DNA of 36,996 nucleotides from an uncultured Allomuricauda sp. (GCF_937884665.1 NZ_CAKZYF010000116.1:1-36996), one strand, 5' to 3'; positions 23,997 through 33,493 are shown, numbered from the stretch's first letter. Made by a program: numbers and translations. The notes: a model not told the origin generated them from the letters alone.

Positions 23997-24611
23997 TTAG
24001 TCTTCGGTAAATTGGCCTTGAACCCGCTCCAAAATACTCATCCAGTGCATTTTTAAGATGAGATTGGCCGTAGGCAAATTGTCCTCTACTATCGCATCAA
24101 GTATTGCCTTGTTTTGGGTCCCCATTTGCCGGTCTACATTCTCATTTTCCGGTAACATTTGTTCGTAGAAAAAAAGACGGGCTTTTATATCATTCAGAAT
24201 TTGGATCAATATGGGGTTGTTGCAATCCTGAATTAAATGTTCGTGAAAACTGGAACTGGTGTGCAGTGAGTGGAAATTATCGTTAAAAAACACTTGTAAC
24301 GCTTCAATGCTTTTAGAAGTGAACTCTGTATTTTCCAAAGCCATCACCTCCAACTGCGCAAGGGTTTCATACAAATGACGGGCTTCTTTAGCTCGTAATG
24401 GCTGTATCACAAAACCCCGATTTGGGATAGCTTTTACAATTCGTGCATGCTCCAGTTGACTTAATGCTTCCCGGACCGGGGTGACACTTGTACCGATTTC
24501 CCGTGCCACGGCAGCTAGATTTATGGTCTTGCCAATCTGTAATTTCCCTGCTTTTAGTTGCTTTAAAAGATAGCATTTTACCTTATCCCTAAGTATTTGA
24601 GGTTGAACCAT
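23997..24611 (-). CDS. GntR-family regulator with FCD-type effector domain
   Basis: 204 residues from the ATG at 24611; an ATG at 24626 would sit almost at the transcription start implied by the -7 element at 24635-24642. Residues 1-70 are the winged helix ('INLAAVAREIGTSVTPVREA', 'HARIVKAIPNRGFVI'). The rest is an all-helical FCD domain. Of the four metal ligands known in C. glutamicum LldR (D148, H152, H201, H223), two are kept (His123, His189) while the others read Ser119 and Asn167, with spacings matching the family at both ends. The effector may therefore bind without metal. The gene is divergent from the trehalase and convergent with the molybdenum operon; control of either is inference. 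Confidence 0.87.
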   Translation of the reverse strand: MVQPQILRDKVKCYLLKQLKAGKLQIGKTINLAAVAREIGTSVTPVREALSQLEHARIVKAIPNRGFVIQPLRAKEARHLYETLAQLEVMALENTEFTSKSIEALQVFFNDNFHSLHTSSSFHEHLIQDCNNPILIQILNDIKARLFFYEQMLPENENVDRQMGTQNKAILDAIVEDNLPTANLILKMHWMSILERVQGQFTED

Positions 24612-24634
24612 ATCTGGAAGATACAAATCCTTGT

Positions 24635-24642
24635 CAAATCTA
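24635..24642 (-). promoter_or_regulatory. -7 element of the gntR gene
   Basis: On the minus strand this reads TAGATTTG, an exact match to the Bacteroidota -7 consensus TAnnTTTG. It lies 23 bases before the ATG at 24611 and would start transcription near 24628. No clear -33 TTG is seen at the normal spacing. Confidence 0.5.
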
Positions 24643-24698
24643 GAATACCGCTTTTTATAGATTACCCGTATATTTAATCCGATTCAAAAACCAACGCT

Positions 24699-26267
24699 AT
24701 GAAAAATTGGCAAGCACTTATCTTTCTCTTGTTTTTGTTCCTATCCTGCAAAAAGGAACCTTCCGTCGTACCAGGACTCACACTTTATGAATCTCAATTG
24801 TTCAAAGACGTTCAGCTGCAGGCCATTTTCAAGGATTCCAAAACATTCGTTGATTTAGTTCCTACACAAAGTATTCATACCCTTGAAATCCAATATCTCA
24901 ACGAGAAAGATAAAATTGGCTTTGATTTGACCGAGTTCGTTTTGGAAAATTTTGAAGACCGTTCCATGAAAGCATTGGAAATCAAGACCGATACGACCAA
25001 AAGTATGTATGAGCATATTCAGACCATGTGGGATAAATTGACACGAGGTCCCGATAGTGTGGTCCCTTTCTCAACAAGAATTGCCCTACCGTATAAATAT
25101 GTAGTACCAGGTGGAAGATTTCAAGAAATTTACTATTGGGACAGCTATTTTACATTAGAAGGTCTGTTGGTCGCGGAAAAAGGACAATTGGCCAAGGCCA
25201 TGGTTGACAACTTCAGTTTTCTTATTGATTCCGTTGGATTTATACCCAACGGAACACGGGATTATTACCGAACCCGAAGTCAACCCCCCTTTTATGCGCT
25301 GATGGTAGATGCGTTGGCACGAAAAGACAGTACACTCTTGACGACCTATCTTCCACAGCTGAAAAAGGAATATGATTTTTGGATGGCTACCTCAGGTTCA
25401 CAGGACGAAAGCTCAGCAAATCGACATGTTGTTCAACTTGAAGGAGCTGTTCTTAACCGATATTGGGATGAAGGATATACACCAAGGCCTGAAGCCTATA
25501 AAGAAGATTTACATTTAGCCAGTGACTTGTCCGAAGCAGAAAAACCTGCACTGCTGAATAATCTTCGGGCGGCTGCGGCCTCCGGTTGGGATTTTAGTTC
25601 CAGATGGTTTGGGACCCAAGGAGCTTTCAACAGCACGGAGACCACAAATATCTTAGCGGTGGATTTGAACTGTCTATTGTACTTTATGGAAAAAACCATT
25701 GGCAAGGCACTTCGCCAAAATGGGAATGTCAACGAAGCAGACCTATTCCAAGAAAAGGCCAAAGCCCGTAAAAAGGCTATTTCGCAGTTCTTTTGGAATG
25801 AAGCCAATAGCTATTTCCAGGATTATAATTTTGTTACTTCAACAGCTACCCCAGAACTCACTATGGCCGGTGCGTTTCCTTTGTATTTTGGTTTGGCGAC
25901 TAAAGAACAGGCAGAAAAAACGAAAAACGTCTTAATGCGGCAATTCCTGAAGCCAGGCGGACTGGTTACCTCTTTGGAACATTCGGGACAACAATGGGAT
26001 GCGCCCAATGGATGGGCACCCTTGCAGTGGATAGCGGTCAAAGGGTTGCTCAACTACGGCTATGTAAAAGAAGCAAAGGAAATTATGAAACGTTGGTTGG
26101 CCTTGAACGAAAAAGTCTATAAAAACACGGGTAAAATGATGGAAAAATACAATGTGGAGGATTTGACCTTGCTCTCAGGAGGTGGGGAGTATGAAACCCA
26201 GGACGGTTTTGGTTGGACCAATGGGGTAGCTTTGGGATTTAAGCAGATGTTGGAGGAAATGAAATAA
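24699..26267 (+). CDS. Alpha,alpha-trehalase (GH37), periplasmic lipoprotein
   Basis: 522 residues. MKNWQALIFLLFLFLSC is a lipoprotein signal (Cys17), so the enzyme is anchored in the periplasm or outside. It hydrolyses trehalose to two glucose molecules. Both trehalase signatures are visible: 'PGGRFQEIYYWDSY' (137-150) and 'QQWDAPNGWAPLQW' near residues 427-440. 'GFIPNGTRDYYRTRSQPPF' (180-198) and 'GWDFSSRWF' with Asp298 (the general acid, Asp312 of E. coli Tre37A) are kept. 'GGGEYETQDGFGWTNGV' near the C-terminus is also typical. The length agrees with bacterial GH37. Its only close neighbour is the divergent gntR gene 87 bases away, which may control it. Confidence 0.95.
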   Translation: MKNWQALIFLLFLFLSCKKEPSVVPGLTLYESQLFKDVQLQAIFKDSKTFVDLVPTQSIHTLEIQYLNEKDKIGFDLTEFVLENFEDRSMKALEIKTDTTKSMYEHIQTMWDKLTRGPDSVVPFSTRIALPYKYVVPGGRFQEIYYWDSYFTLEGLLVAEKGQLAKAMVDNFSFLIDSVGFIPNGTRDYYRTRSQPPFYALMVDALARKDSTLLTTYLPQLKKEYDFWMATSGSQDESSANRHVVQLEGAVLNRYWDEGYTPRPEAYKEDLHLASDLSEAEKPALLNNLRAAAASGWDFSSRWFGTQGAFNSTETTNILAVDLNCLLYFMEKTIGKALRQNGNVNEADLFQEKAKARKKAISQFFWNEANSYFQDYNFVTSTATPELTMAGAFPLYFGLATKEQAEKTKNVLMRQFLKPGGLVTSLEHSGQQWDAPNGWAPLQWIAVKGLLNYGYVKEAKEIMKRWLALNEKVYKNTGKMMEKYNVEDLTLLSGGGEYETQDGFGWTNGVALGFKQMLEEMK

Positions 26268-26426
26268 AACATAATTCCGAAAAACACCTATCTGGCTTTT
26301 GTTTACCAAATAATGTTATAATCATATTTTAAATAATTTCTTCAACTTATTTCACATTTCATTTACATTTTTCTGCTTTCGTTTTAACTATATTAGATTA
26401 GACTAATTCAACCAAAACTAACACTC

Positions 26427-29400
26427 ATGAATTTTATTTCTAAGATTTTTTATCTCTCCCTTTTTCTATGTTTGGTTTCAATTTTTTCTTTTGGCCAAAA
26501 GGCGGATTCAACCACCTTTAACGGATTGAAATTTAGAAGTTTGGGACCTTCCCTGACCTCTGGTCGCATCGCGGATATTGCCATACACCCGGAAAATGAA
26601 AGTATTTGGTACGTCGCCGTAGGTTCAGGAGGCGTTTGGAAAACCGTCAACGCGGGTACTACATGGACACCGATTTTCGACACCCAAAGTGTTTATTCCA
26701 TTGGGTGTGTAACGATAGACCCGAATAATCCAAGTACAATTTGGGTAGGTACCGGGGAAAATGTTGGGGGACGTCATGTAGGCTTTGGAGATGGGGTCTA
26801 TGTAAGTCATGACGAGGGCAAAACCTGGAAAAACATGGGTTTAAAAGAGTCCGAGCATCTTTCCAAAATAGTAGTGCACCCAAAGAATTCACAGATTATT
26901 TGGGTCGCTTCCCAGGGTCCACTTTGGAATAAAGGTGGACAGCGGGGACTGTACAAGTCTGTCGACGGAGGTGCGACCTGGAAAAAAACCTTGGGAGATT
27001 CCGATTGGACGGGGGTAACCGATTTGGCAATGGATTTTACCAATCCGGATGTGCTTTACGCCGCAAGCTGGGACCGTCATAGAACGGTAGCTGCCTACCT
27101 AGGTGGAGGTCCAGGCTCAGGGATTCATAAAAGTAGCGATGGCGGAGAGACCTGGACGGAACTCACCAATGGTATTCCAAAATCAAACTTGGGAAAAATC
27201 GGCCTTGCCATTTCACCTTTTGACAACAATATCATTTACGCTGCCATCGAATTAGATCGTAAAACAGGTGGTGTTTTTATTTCCAAAAACAAAGGTTCAT
27301 CTTGGACCAAACAATCCGATGCGGTCTCTGGAGGAACCGGACCTCATTATTATCAGGAATTGTACGCTTCCCCACATCAAAACGGAAGACTTTACCTAAT
27401 GAACAATTATGTATTGGTCTCGGATGACCATGGGAAGCACTTTGAACGCATGAACGAGAAGAAAAAGCATGTGGACAGCCATGCAATGGCTTTCAAAAAG
27501 ACTGACCCTGTTTATGTTTTGTTTGGTTCGTATGGGGGGCTTTTTGAATCCTTTGATCTAACGTATACCTGGCGATATTTCAATATCCTACCGTTAACGC
27601 AATATTATAAAGTTGCTGTTGACGACGCTAAACCATTTTACAACATATATGGGGGTACACAAGATAACGGTTCCCATGGCGGACCTTCGCAAACCACAAG
27701 GAGCGAAGGTATATTGAACCAGGACTGGTGGAAAACCTTGGGTGCGGATGGACATCAGTCGGCAACAGAGCCCGGTAATCCGGATATTACGTACGGTGAA
27801 TTTCAACAGGGTTGGCTCTGGAGAATTGATCAAACCACCGGTGAAACAGTCTTTATTCAACCGCAGCCCAAGGCGGGAGAACCCCATGAGCGCTTCAACT
27901 GGGATGCTCCCATTTTGGTAAGCCCACATAATCCCGAAAGACTTTATTTTGCCTCATATCGGGTATGGAAATCTGAAAATAGGGGAGATGACTGGACCGC
28001 CATAAGTACCGATTTGACCCGTAACGAAGAACGGTTGGCGTTACCGATAATGGGAAAAGTACAAAGTTGGGACAATCCTTGGGATGTCGGCGCTATGTCC
28101 AACTACAATACCATTACCTCCTTGGCTGAATCCCCTGTTCAAGAAGGTCTGATCTACGCAGGCACAGATGATGGAATTCTTCAGATTACCGAAGACGGTG
28201 GTAATTCTTGGCGCAAAGTAATGTTGGGCGCTATCAAGGGAGTTCCGCAAAGAGCTTTTGTCAACGATGTGAGAGCCGACCTTAAGGATGCCAACAGTGT
28301 GTATTTGGTTTTGGACAATCATAAAGAAGGTGACTATAAACCGTATTTGTTGAAAAGTTCGGACAAAGGAAAAACATGGCGGTTCATGAATGGCAATCTT
28401 CCCAAAAAATTGCTCACTTGGCGGATTGTCCAAGATCATGTGAAACCAAAGCTTCTCTTCGCTGCGACCGAGTTTGGAATCTACATGACCAATGATGGAG
28501 GAACCAACTGGACCCAACTAAAAGGCAATCTCCCAACCATTTCTTTCCGAGACATCACTATTCAACGCGATGAGGATGATTTAGTCGCGGCCTCTTTTGG
28601 GCGCGGTTTCTATGTTCTTGACGATATTTCCGCTTTGCGTGATTTCGATACTGCCAATATGGAAACAACCACCCTGTTCAACGTAAGACCCGCGCACTGG
28701 TATATTCAGAGAAGCGGTGTGAGCAGCCAGGGAAACACACAATATACTGCTGAAAACCCGCCTTTTGGGGCTGTATTTACGTATTATCTTCCCGAAAAAC
28801 TTAAAAGCCTAAAAGAGGTACGAAAAGCAAATGAAAAGGATTTGAATACGCAAAACGCAAATATTGATTTCCCGGGCTGGGACGCATTGGACGAAGAGAC
28901 CCAACAGGAGACGCCATCTGTTTTTCTAGTTGTAAAAGACAATGATGGCAACGTGGTAAATACGGTGGAGGGAACCAATGAAAAAGGGGTCAATCGTGTT
29001 GCTTGGAATCTCACCTACGCAAAACGAACTGGGGTTTCCCTAAAAAAGTCCAAAGGCGATGATAATTTCTTCGGCTCTCCTTTTATGGCGACCCCAGGGA
29101 CCTATTCCGTGGAGCTGTACCTGCAGTTGGAGGGTGTGGTCACCAAATTATCCGAGACGCAGGAGTTTGAGGTTAAACGCCTCATGGAAGGTGCCCTGCC
29201 AGCTAAACCTATAGAAGAAATAGATGCTTTTAGAGAGGTCTACCAAGAATTCCAACAAGATTTGATGGCCACAAATACGGTATTGGAAGAAAACCTCGCC
29301 AAGGTAAATGCAATGCAAAGGTCGCTATACGAAGCAAAACGACCTTCGGATGAACTCAAAACAAGACTACATAGTGCCAAAGTCTTATTATTGGATTTCA

Positions 29401-29675
29401 AACGAACTATGAAAGGAAGTGCGGCTAAAAACGAAGTTGGTGAGCGCGATGCCCCTTCACCCGGGGATGGTTCGTTTATTGGATATGTGGCCTTGCGCAA
29501 TACCTATGGGCCCACTGGAAATCAAAAGGAGGCATTACAAAGGGCCAACAACCAATTGCAAGGGGTAAAAAAGGAGTTGAACGTTCTTGTGAACTCCACC
29601 ATACCTGAGTTGGAATCTAAGCTTAAAATAGCGGGCGCTCCATGGATTGAAGGTCAAGGCCTTATTCAAAATTGA
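26427..29675 (+). CDS. Secreted VPS10/sortilin-type beta-propeller protein (BNR repeats)
   Basis: 1082 residues with a signal peptide (1-23, ending 'SFG'). At least eight Asp-box motifs of the form S-x-D-x-G-x-T-W are spread over residues 70-770 (VNAGTTW, SHDEGKTW, SVDGGATW, SSDGGETW, TEDGGNSW, SSDKGKTW, TNDGGTNW), forming one large or two stacked beta-propellers as in sortilin. Databases often label these 'glycosyl hydrolase', but no glycosidase catalytic residues are seen and I do not use that name. Residues 850-930 look like an Ig-like fold, and about 940-1080 contain alpha-helical coiled coil. No T9SS signal or lipobox is evident. Its TGA overlaps the ATG of the methyltransferase gene. 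Confidence 0.88.
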   Translation: MNFISKIFYLSLFLCLVSIFSFGQKADSTTFNGLKFRSLGPSLTSGRIADIAIHPENESIWYVAVGSGGVWKTVNAGTTWTPIFDTQSVYSIGCVTIDPNNPSTIWVGTGENVGGRHVGFGDGVYVSHDEGKTWKNMGLKESEHLSKIVVHPKNSQIIWVASQGPLWNKGGQRGLYKSVDGGATWKKTLGDSDWTGVTDLAMDFTNPDVLYAASWDRHRTVAAYLGGGPGSGIHKSSDGGETWTELTNGIPKSNLGKIGLAISPFDNNIIYAAIELDRKTGGVFISKNKGSSWTKQSDAVSGGTGPHYYQELYASPHQNGRLYLMNNYVLVSDDHGKHFERMNEKKKHVDSHAMAFKKTDPVYVLFGSYGGLFESFDLTYTWRYFNILPLTQYYKVAVDDAKPFYNIYGGTQDNGSHGGPSQTTRSEGILNQDWWKTLGADGHQSATEPGNPDITYGEFQQGWLWRIDQTTGETVFIQPQPKAGEPHERFNWDAPILVSPHNPERLYFASYRVWKSENRGDDWTAISTDLTRNEERLALPIMGKVQSWDNPWDVGAMSNYNTITSLAESPVQEGLIYAGTDDGILQITEDGGNSWRKVMLGAIKGVPQRAFVNDVRADLKDANSVYLVLDNHKEGDYKPYLLKSSDKGKTWRFMNGNLPKKLLTWRIVQDHVKPKLLFAATEFGIYMTNDGGTNWTQLKGNLPTISFRDITIQRDEDDLVAASFGRGFYVLDDISALRDFDTANMETTTLFNVRPAHWYIQRSGVSSQGNTQYTAENPPFGAVFTYYLPEKLKSLKEVRKANEKDLNTQNANIDFPGWDALDEETQQETPSVFLVVKDNDGNVVNTVEGTNEKGVNRVAWNLTYAKRTGVSLKKSKGDDNFFGSPFMATPGTYSVELYLQLEGVVTKLSETQEFEVKRLMEGALPAKPIEEIDAFREVYQEFQQDLMATNTVLEENLAKVNAMQRSLYEAKRPSDELKTRLHSAKVLLLDFKRTMKGSAAKNEVGERDAPSPGDGSFIGYVALRNTYGPTGNQKEALQRANNQLQGVKKELNVLVNSTIPELESKLKIAGAPWIEGQGLIQN

Positions 29676-30334
29676 TGCTGCGAATAAAAGGGTCTTGGTG
29701 GTTTTTACTGGCGCTTGGTGTTTCTACAATGCTTCCAGCCCAATATACAAGCAGCGATTGGGACGATAGGGACAAATGGATGAAAACGGACTCACTATTG
29801 GATTTGGTGAAGGTGGGTCCGGGCCAAATTGTCGCGGATATTGGATGTCATGAGGGGTATCTTAGTATGCACCTCGCCCAAAATGTCAAAGAACAGGGCA
29901 GGGTATATGCTATTGATATCCGAGACGACCGGCTCGCCAAACTCCGCGAAAATGCCAGCAAAAGAAAACTAAAGAATATTATTACGATTCTCGGAGAACC
30001 GGATGACCCCAAACTTCCGGATGGAGCCCTGGATTGTGTTTTTCTTATTGATACCTATCACGAAATTTCGGCATATAAGAAAGTGCTCAATCACATACGA
30101 AAAGCCCTTAAACCTGGGGGTCGGTTGTTGATTTTGGAAAAGCTGAAGGATAGCATCAAAGGAAAATCCAGGGAAGTACAGGTTTCAGCCCATTCCTTGT
30201 CCATGTTTTACGCAGAGAACGAACTTCGGCAAGCAGGGTTCAAGATACTGACCAAGATTGGCAACCATGGTTTCTGGAAGAACGAACCTGACAAAATCAT
30301 GTGGGTAGTACTTGCTCAGAAATTGGTACAATAA
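29675..30334 (+). CDS. Class I SAM methyltransferase-fold protein with signal peptide
   Basis: 219 residues from the ATG at 29675, which shares one base with the preceding stop (TGATG), so translation is coupled. The N-terminus MLRIKGSWWFLLALGVSTML plus 'PAQYTS' is a credible signal peptide. Residues 35-215 form a Rossmann methyltransferase: motif I 'VADIGCHEGYLSMHLA' (53-68), acidic Asp81 after strand 2 ('VYAIDIRDDRL'), 'DCVFLIDTYHEI' (120-131) and 'ALKPGGRLLILEK'. Motif I reads G-C-H-E-G where the usual loop is G-x-G-x-G, and a periplasmic place would lack SAM, so the activity is open. Similar exported proteins are known in Bacteroidota and Planctomycetes without assigned function. Confidence 0.85.
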   Translation: MLRIKGSWWFLLALGVSTMLPAQYTSSDWDDRDKWMKTDSLLDLVKVGPGQIVADIGCHEGYLSMHLAQNVKEQGRVYAIDIRDDRLAKLRENASKRKLKNIITILGEPDDPKLPDGALDCVFLIDTYHEISAYKKVLNHIRKALKPGGRLLILEKLKDSIKGKSREVQVSAHSLSMFYAENELRQAGFKILTKIGNHGFWKNEPDKIMWVVLAQKLVQ

Positions 30335-30341
30335 AATTTTG

Positions 30342-30830
30342 TTACTCCGGTATTCGCAACGCATACACAAAACTTTGGATACCTGGTAAATCCTCACCAA
30401 CTTCATCTATAAGGCGACCCTCTGAAATTCTTAACACCGATAGAATATCGTCTCCAGAAAAGGTAACCTCGTTTTCATCAGAAAACCAATTGCCCGTTCC
30501 AGAAACCGTACCGTTACACGTTGCGGAAAACAAATCTCCGGTTATTGCGGTGACATTGATAACAGATTGTTCAAAGGTCCATATAAGGTTACCATCAATG
30601 AGAAGACTACCTGTAATGCATTCCATTTCGTTCATTAAATTGGTGGAAGCGGTACCGTCCATATCTAAATCTTGTGGGGGATTGACATTTACCTCTACCA
30701 AATCCCATAGGCCAATTATTTCAAAATTAGGGGGGTCAATGGTTTCAACACCGTCATCAAGACTGCATGATTGAAACAAAAGCATAAAAAGTATGCTCAA
30801 GAAAAAGGATTTTTCTTTTAAAGAAATCAT
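30342..30830 (-). CDS. Lipocalin-like lipoprotein
   Basis: 162 residues. MISLKEKSFFLSILFMLLFQ precedes Cys22 (lipobox 'LFQSC'), so it is a lipoprotein. The mature part opens with 'IIGLWDLVEVNV', then an acidic loop 'DLDMDGTAS', 'CITGSLLIDGNLIW' and a set of beta-strands, which matches the lipocalin-like (DUF5004-type) small lipoproteins common in Flavobacteria. A disulphide between Cys71 and a Cys near residue 105 is possible. Function is unknown. The gene is convergent with the methyltransferase gene with 7 bases between stops, and divergent from the alpha/beta hydrolase gene. Confidence 0.75.
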   Translation of the reverse strand: MISLKEKSFFLSILFMLLFQSCSLDDGVETIDPPNFEIIGLWDLVEVNVNPPQDLDMDGTASTNLMNEMECITGSLLIDGNLIWTFEQSVINVTAITGDLFSATCNGTVSGTGNWFSDENEVTFSGDDILSVLRISEGRLIDEVGEDLPGIQSFVYALRIPE

Positions 30831-30955
30831 AGCGCATTTTTTGATTAATCATGGGTAAAATAATATTTTAATCAAAAAGGTAAAAAAGAATGTTGTGTAG
30901 TTGGGAAACATTAACATTTTAACAAGTTTACGTACCTTTAAGATCATGTTAAATT

Positions 30956-32263
30956 ATGGGAATGGAACACAACGGTATCGGCAAAAAAACAGCACTCGTG
31001 CTTCTTTTGTATTTTTCAGCCTATATGCTACAGGCCCAAGATGATTTTCTCATTGGTGACGCTTTACCTGACGCACCAGAACTCGCTGAACGCGGCAGTT
31101 ACGGAGTGGGGGTACAGACCTTAGAATTAATCCATAAAGAACAAAAGGATATTCTGAACATCGTTGATGGAAAAGCACCTACGTATGATAGGCCTTTGAC
31201 AGTGGAAGTATGGTATCCCGCATCCGTTTCCGAGAATCTACAGGAAATAGAGGAATATACCCAGGTATTGGGAAGAAACGGTACCGAGGGAAGACCGGTA
31301 ATACCTTTCCGCTTTAGAGGAAGGGCGTTACGCGATGCACAGATACTGAAGGAAAAGGGTAAATTTCCCCTCATTATTCTTTCACATGGATACGTTGGCT
31401 CACGATTTTTATTCACCTATTTGGCAGAGAATCTTGCTTCTAAAGGTTATGTGGTCGTATCCATTGACCATACGGATTCTACATACAAGGATGCAGCAAA
31501 TTTCACCAGCACTTTGGTGAACAGGTCTTTGGACCAATTGTTCGTGTTAAACGAATTAGATAGACTTTCTCAGCCACATAGCAACAGTTTTTTGTCCAAT
31601 TTAGTGGATGTTTCAAACACTGGGCTCATAGGCTATTCCATGGGAGGTTACGGAGGACTTAATACCTGTGGTGCAGGATATAGCCCCGAAGCGGTACCTT
31701 TTTATAAATCAATGACCGGTGGAAACACGGCCTTGGATGAGAGGACCATGTCCAGTGATGCCTACAAAATGGGCATTGATCCCAGAATTAAGGCTTTTGT
31801 CGCCATGGCTCCCTGGGGCATGGCCAATGGAGTATGGAACGCGGAAGGATTGGCCGGATTAAAAATCCCCACCTTTTTTATCGCAGGTAGTGAAGATGAT
31901 ATTTCAGGATATGAAGATGGAATCAAAGCAATCTACGAAGGCACTATAAACAGCGACAGGTATTTGCTGACCTATATCAATGCTCGACACAATGTAGCCC
32001 CAAATCCACCTACCGTCGATACTATGAAAAAAGGGCTGGATATTGATGAATACTTGCGCTATGCGGATTCAGTATGGGATATGCGTCGTATTAATAATAT
32101 AAATCAGCATTTTGTGACCGCCTTTATGGGAATTCATCTCAAAAGGGAGGACTATTCAGAATATTTAAATCTAAAACCCGATGCCACAACGGGAAACTGG
32201 AAAGGTTTTAAACCTAGAACATCGATTGGAATGGAATTGCTCCATGAAAAGGCGGCAAACTGA
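30956..32263 (+). CDS. Exported alpha/beta hydrolase
   Basis: 435 residues from ATG 30956 (a second ATG two codons later is also possible). Residues 10-28 form a signal peptide ending 'LQAQ'. The alpha/beta hydrolase core shows 'LTVEVWYPAS' (81-90), the oxyanion region 'LIILSHGYVGSR' (139-150), nucleophile Ser228 in 'LIGYSMGGYGG', a probable acid in 'FIAGSEDD' and His in 'NARHN'. The overall pattern resembles platelet-activating-factor acetylhydrolase-like and dienelactone-hydrolase-like esterases. The substrate is unknown. It is followed 11 bases later by a Tat-exported Gfo/Idh/MocA protein, so the two are likely in one transcript and may act on a common periplasmic compound. Confidence 0.87.
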   Translation: MGMEHNGIGKKTALVLLLYFSAYMLQAQDDFLIGDALPDAPELAERGSYGVGVQTLELIHKEQKDILNIVDGKAPTYDRPLTVEVWYPASVSENLQEIEEYTQVLGRNGTEGRPVIPFRFRGRALRDAQILKEKGKFPLIILSHGYVGSRFLFTYLAENLASKGYVVVSIDHTDSTYKDAANFTSTLVNRSLDQLFVLNELDRLSQPHSNSFLSNLVDVSNTGLIGYSMGGYGGLNTCGAGYSPEAVPFYKSMTGGNTALDERTMSSDAYKMGIDPRIKAFVAMAPWGMANGVWNAEGLAGLKIPTFFIAGSEDDISGYEDGIKAIYEGTINSDRYLLTYINARHNVAPNPPTVDTMKKGLDIDEYLRYADSVWDMRRINNINQHFVTAFMGIHLKREDYSEYLNLKPDATTGNWKGFKPRTSIGMELLHEKAAN

Positions 32264-32274
32264 AACTCAATGGT

Positions 32275-33465
32275 ATGAAGCGTAGGGATTTCGTATTGGG
32301 TACCGGGGCATTGGCCCTAACGGCGAGTGCTTATGGAAATATTTTGGGCGCTAACGATAGAGTGGGCATTGCTTTGGTAGGTGCAGGAAGAAGAGGGAGA
32401 TGGATTTTGAAAACACTTTTGGCCACAAATAGAATTGAAGCTATAATGCTATGTGATGTATGGGAGGAACAGCTCAAACAAACCCGGGAATATACCGAGC
32501 TGAACAAAGTGCCAACTACATTTGAATTGGATGACGTGCTATCCGATCCTAGCGTGGAAGCCGTTGTTCTGGCCACGCCGGACCATCTTCATAAAGACTA
32601 TGCTATTCGTATTCTAAAAGCCGGAAAACATCTTTTACTGGAAAAACCGGTCACCCTCCACTATCATGAAGGAATTCCCTTGAAAAAAGCGGTCGCGGAA
32701 AGTGGATTGATATGCCAAACGGGTACACAGCAACGCAGCAGTGCCATGTTCAAAAAAGTAAAAGAGGAATTTTTTGGTGGTTCCATGGTACTCGGAGATA
32801 TTGTCTTTGCCCGTGCTGTTTGGAGTAACTTTGCATGGCAACGTAGGGCGATAAAGCAACGACCGATGCCTAAAAATTTTAAGTGGGATACTTTTTTGGG
32901 CAACTCCCCTGAAGTAGACTATCATTGGGCAAGGTTTGATGGTTGGAGGCATTACAAAGAATACGGGACTGGAATTCTTTCCGATTTGTTGACCCATTGG
33001 GGAGATGTAGCACAGTGGATGATGGACGATGCCGACCCATTGAACGCCATTACCACAGGCGGTATTTACCATTTAAAAGATGGAAGAACCAATCCGGATA
33101 CCGTTAATACGATCATTCAGTATAAAGGTGGCTGGAACTTTACATTTGAATGTAGTGTTCTGCCAATTAAAAATGAGCATGATTCGGTATTGTTCCATGG
33201 AACAAAAGGGAAATTGGAATTGTTTCGCGCAGGATATGTCTTTACCCCGCATGACGGCAAACAAATTGTCTTTGACAATAAAGAAAGCCTCGATAGCGCA
33301 CATGTACATAATTTCTTAGATGGAGTGGTATTGGGAAAAAAAGTATCAGCGCCCATTGAAATTGGCCTTCAGGCAGTAAAACCTTCACATCTCGCAGCAG
33401 CTTCCTATTGGAGCGGTAAAAGGATGAAGTTCAACGAAGAAGAAACTTCAATTATTGAAGGATAA
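32275..33465 (+). CDS. Tat-exported Gfo/Idh/MocA family oxidoreductase
   Basis: 396 residues. MKRRDFVLGTGALALTASAY is a twin-arginine signal (Arg3-Arg4). The nucleotide-binding Rossmann fold begins 'VGIALVGAGRRGRWIL' (30-45, G-x-G-x-x-G at 36-41), and 'HLLLEKPVTL' carries Glu123-Lys124-Pro125, the family motif around the nicotinamide. 'GTGILSDLLTHWGDVAQWMM' is typical of the Tat-targeted branch frequent in Bacteroidota and Planctomycetes. Such enzymes reach the periplasm with tightly bound NAD and are linked to sugar redox chemistry; the substrate here is unknown. The gene follows the alpha/beta hydrolase by 11 bases. Confidence 0.92.
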   Translation: MKRRDFVLGTGALALTASAYGNILGANDRVGIALVGAGRRGRWILKTLLATNRIEAIMLCDVWEEQLKQTREYTELNKVPTTFELDDVLSDPSVEAVVLATPDHLHKDYAIRILKAGKHLLLEKPVTLHYHEGIPLKKAVAESGLICQTGTQQRSSAMFKKVKEEFFGGSMVLGDIVFARAVWSNFAWQRRAIKQRPMPKNFKWDTFLGNSPEVDYHWARFDGWRHYKEYGTGILSDLLTHWGDVAQWMMDDADPLNAITTGGIYHLKDGRTNPDTVNTIIQYKGGWNFTFECSVLPIKNEHDSVLFHGTKGKLELFRAGYVFTPHDGKQIVFDNKESLDSAHVHNFLDGVVLGKKVSAPIEIGLQAVKPSHLAAASYWSGKRMKFNEEETSIIEG

Positions 33466-33493
33466 CCACAGGACCGCTGTTTGTAGGTCAACA

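Noticed and set aside
26397..26407. Short dyad ATTAG-A-CTAAT before the sortilin-like gene
   Set aside because: Only 5-base arms in AT-rich DNA; expected often by chance.
28041..28517. 158-codon minus frame
   Set aside because: Antisense shadow of the sortilin-like gene, whose Asp-boxes run through the region.
26427..29675. Glycosyl hydrolase function suggested by the usual database name
   Set aside because: Only Asp-box propeller motifs are visible; no sialidase arginine triad or other glycosidase residues can be identified.
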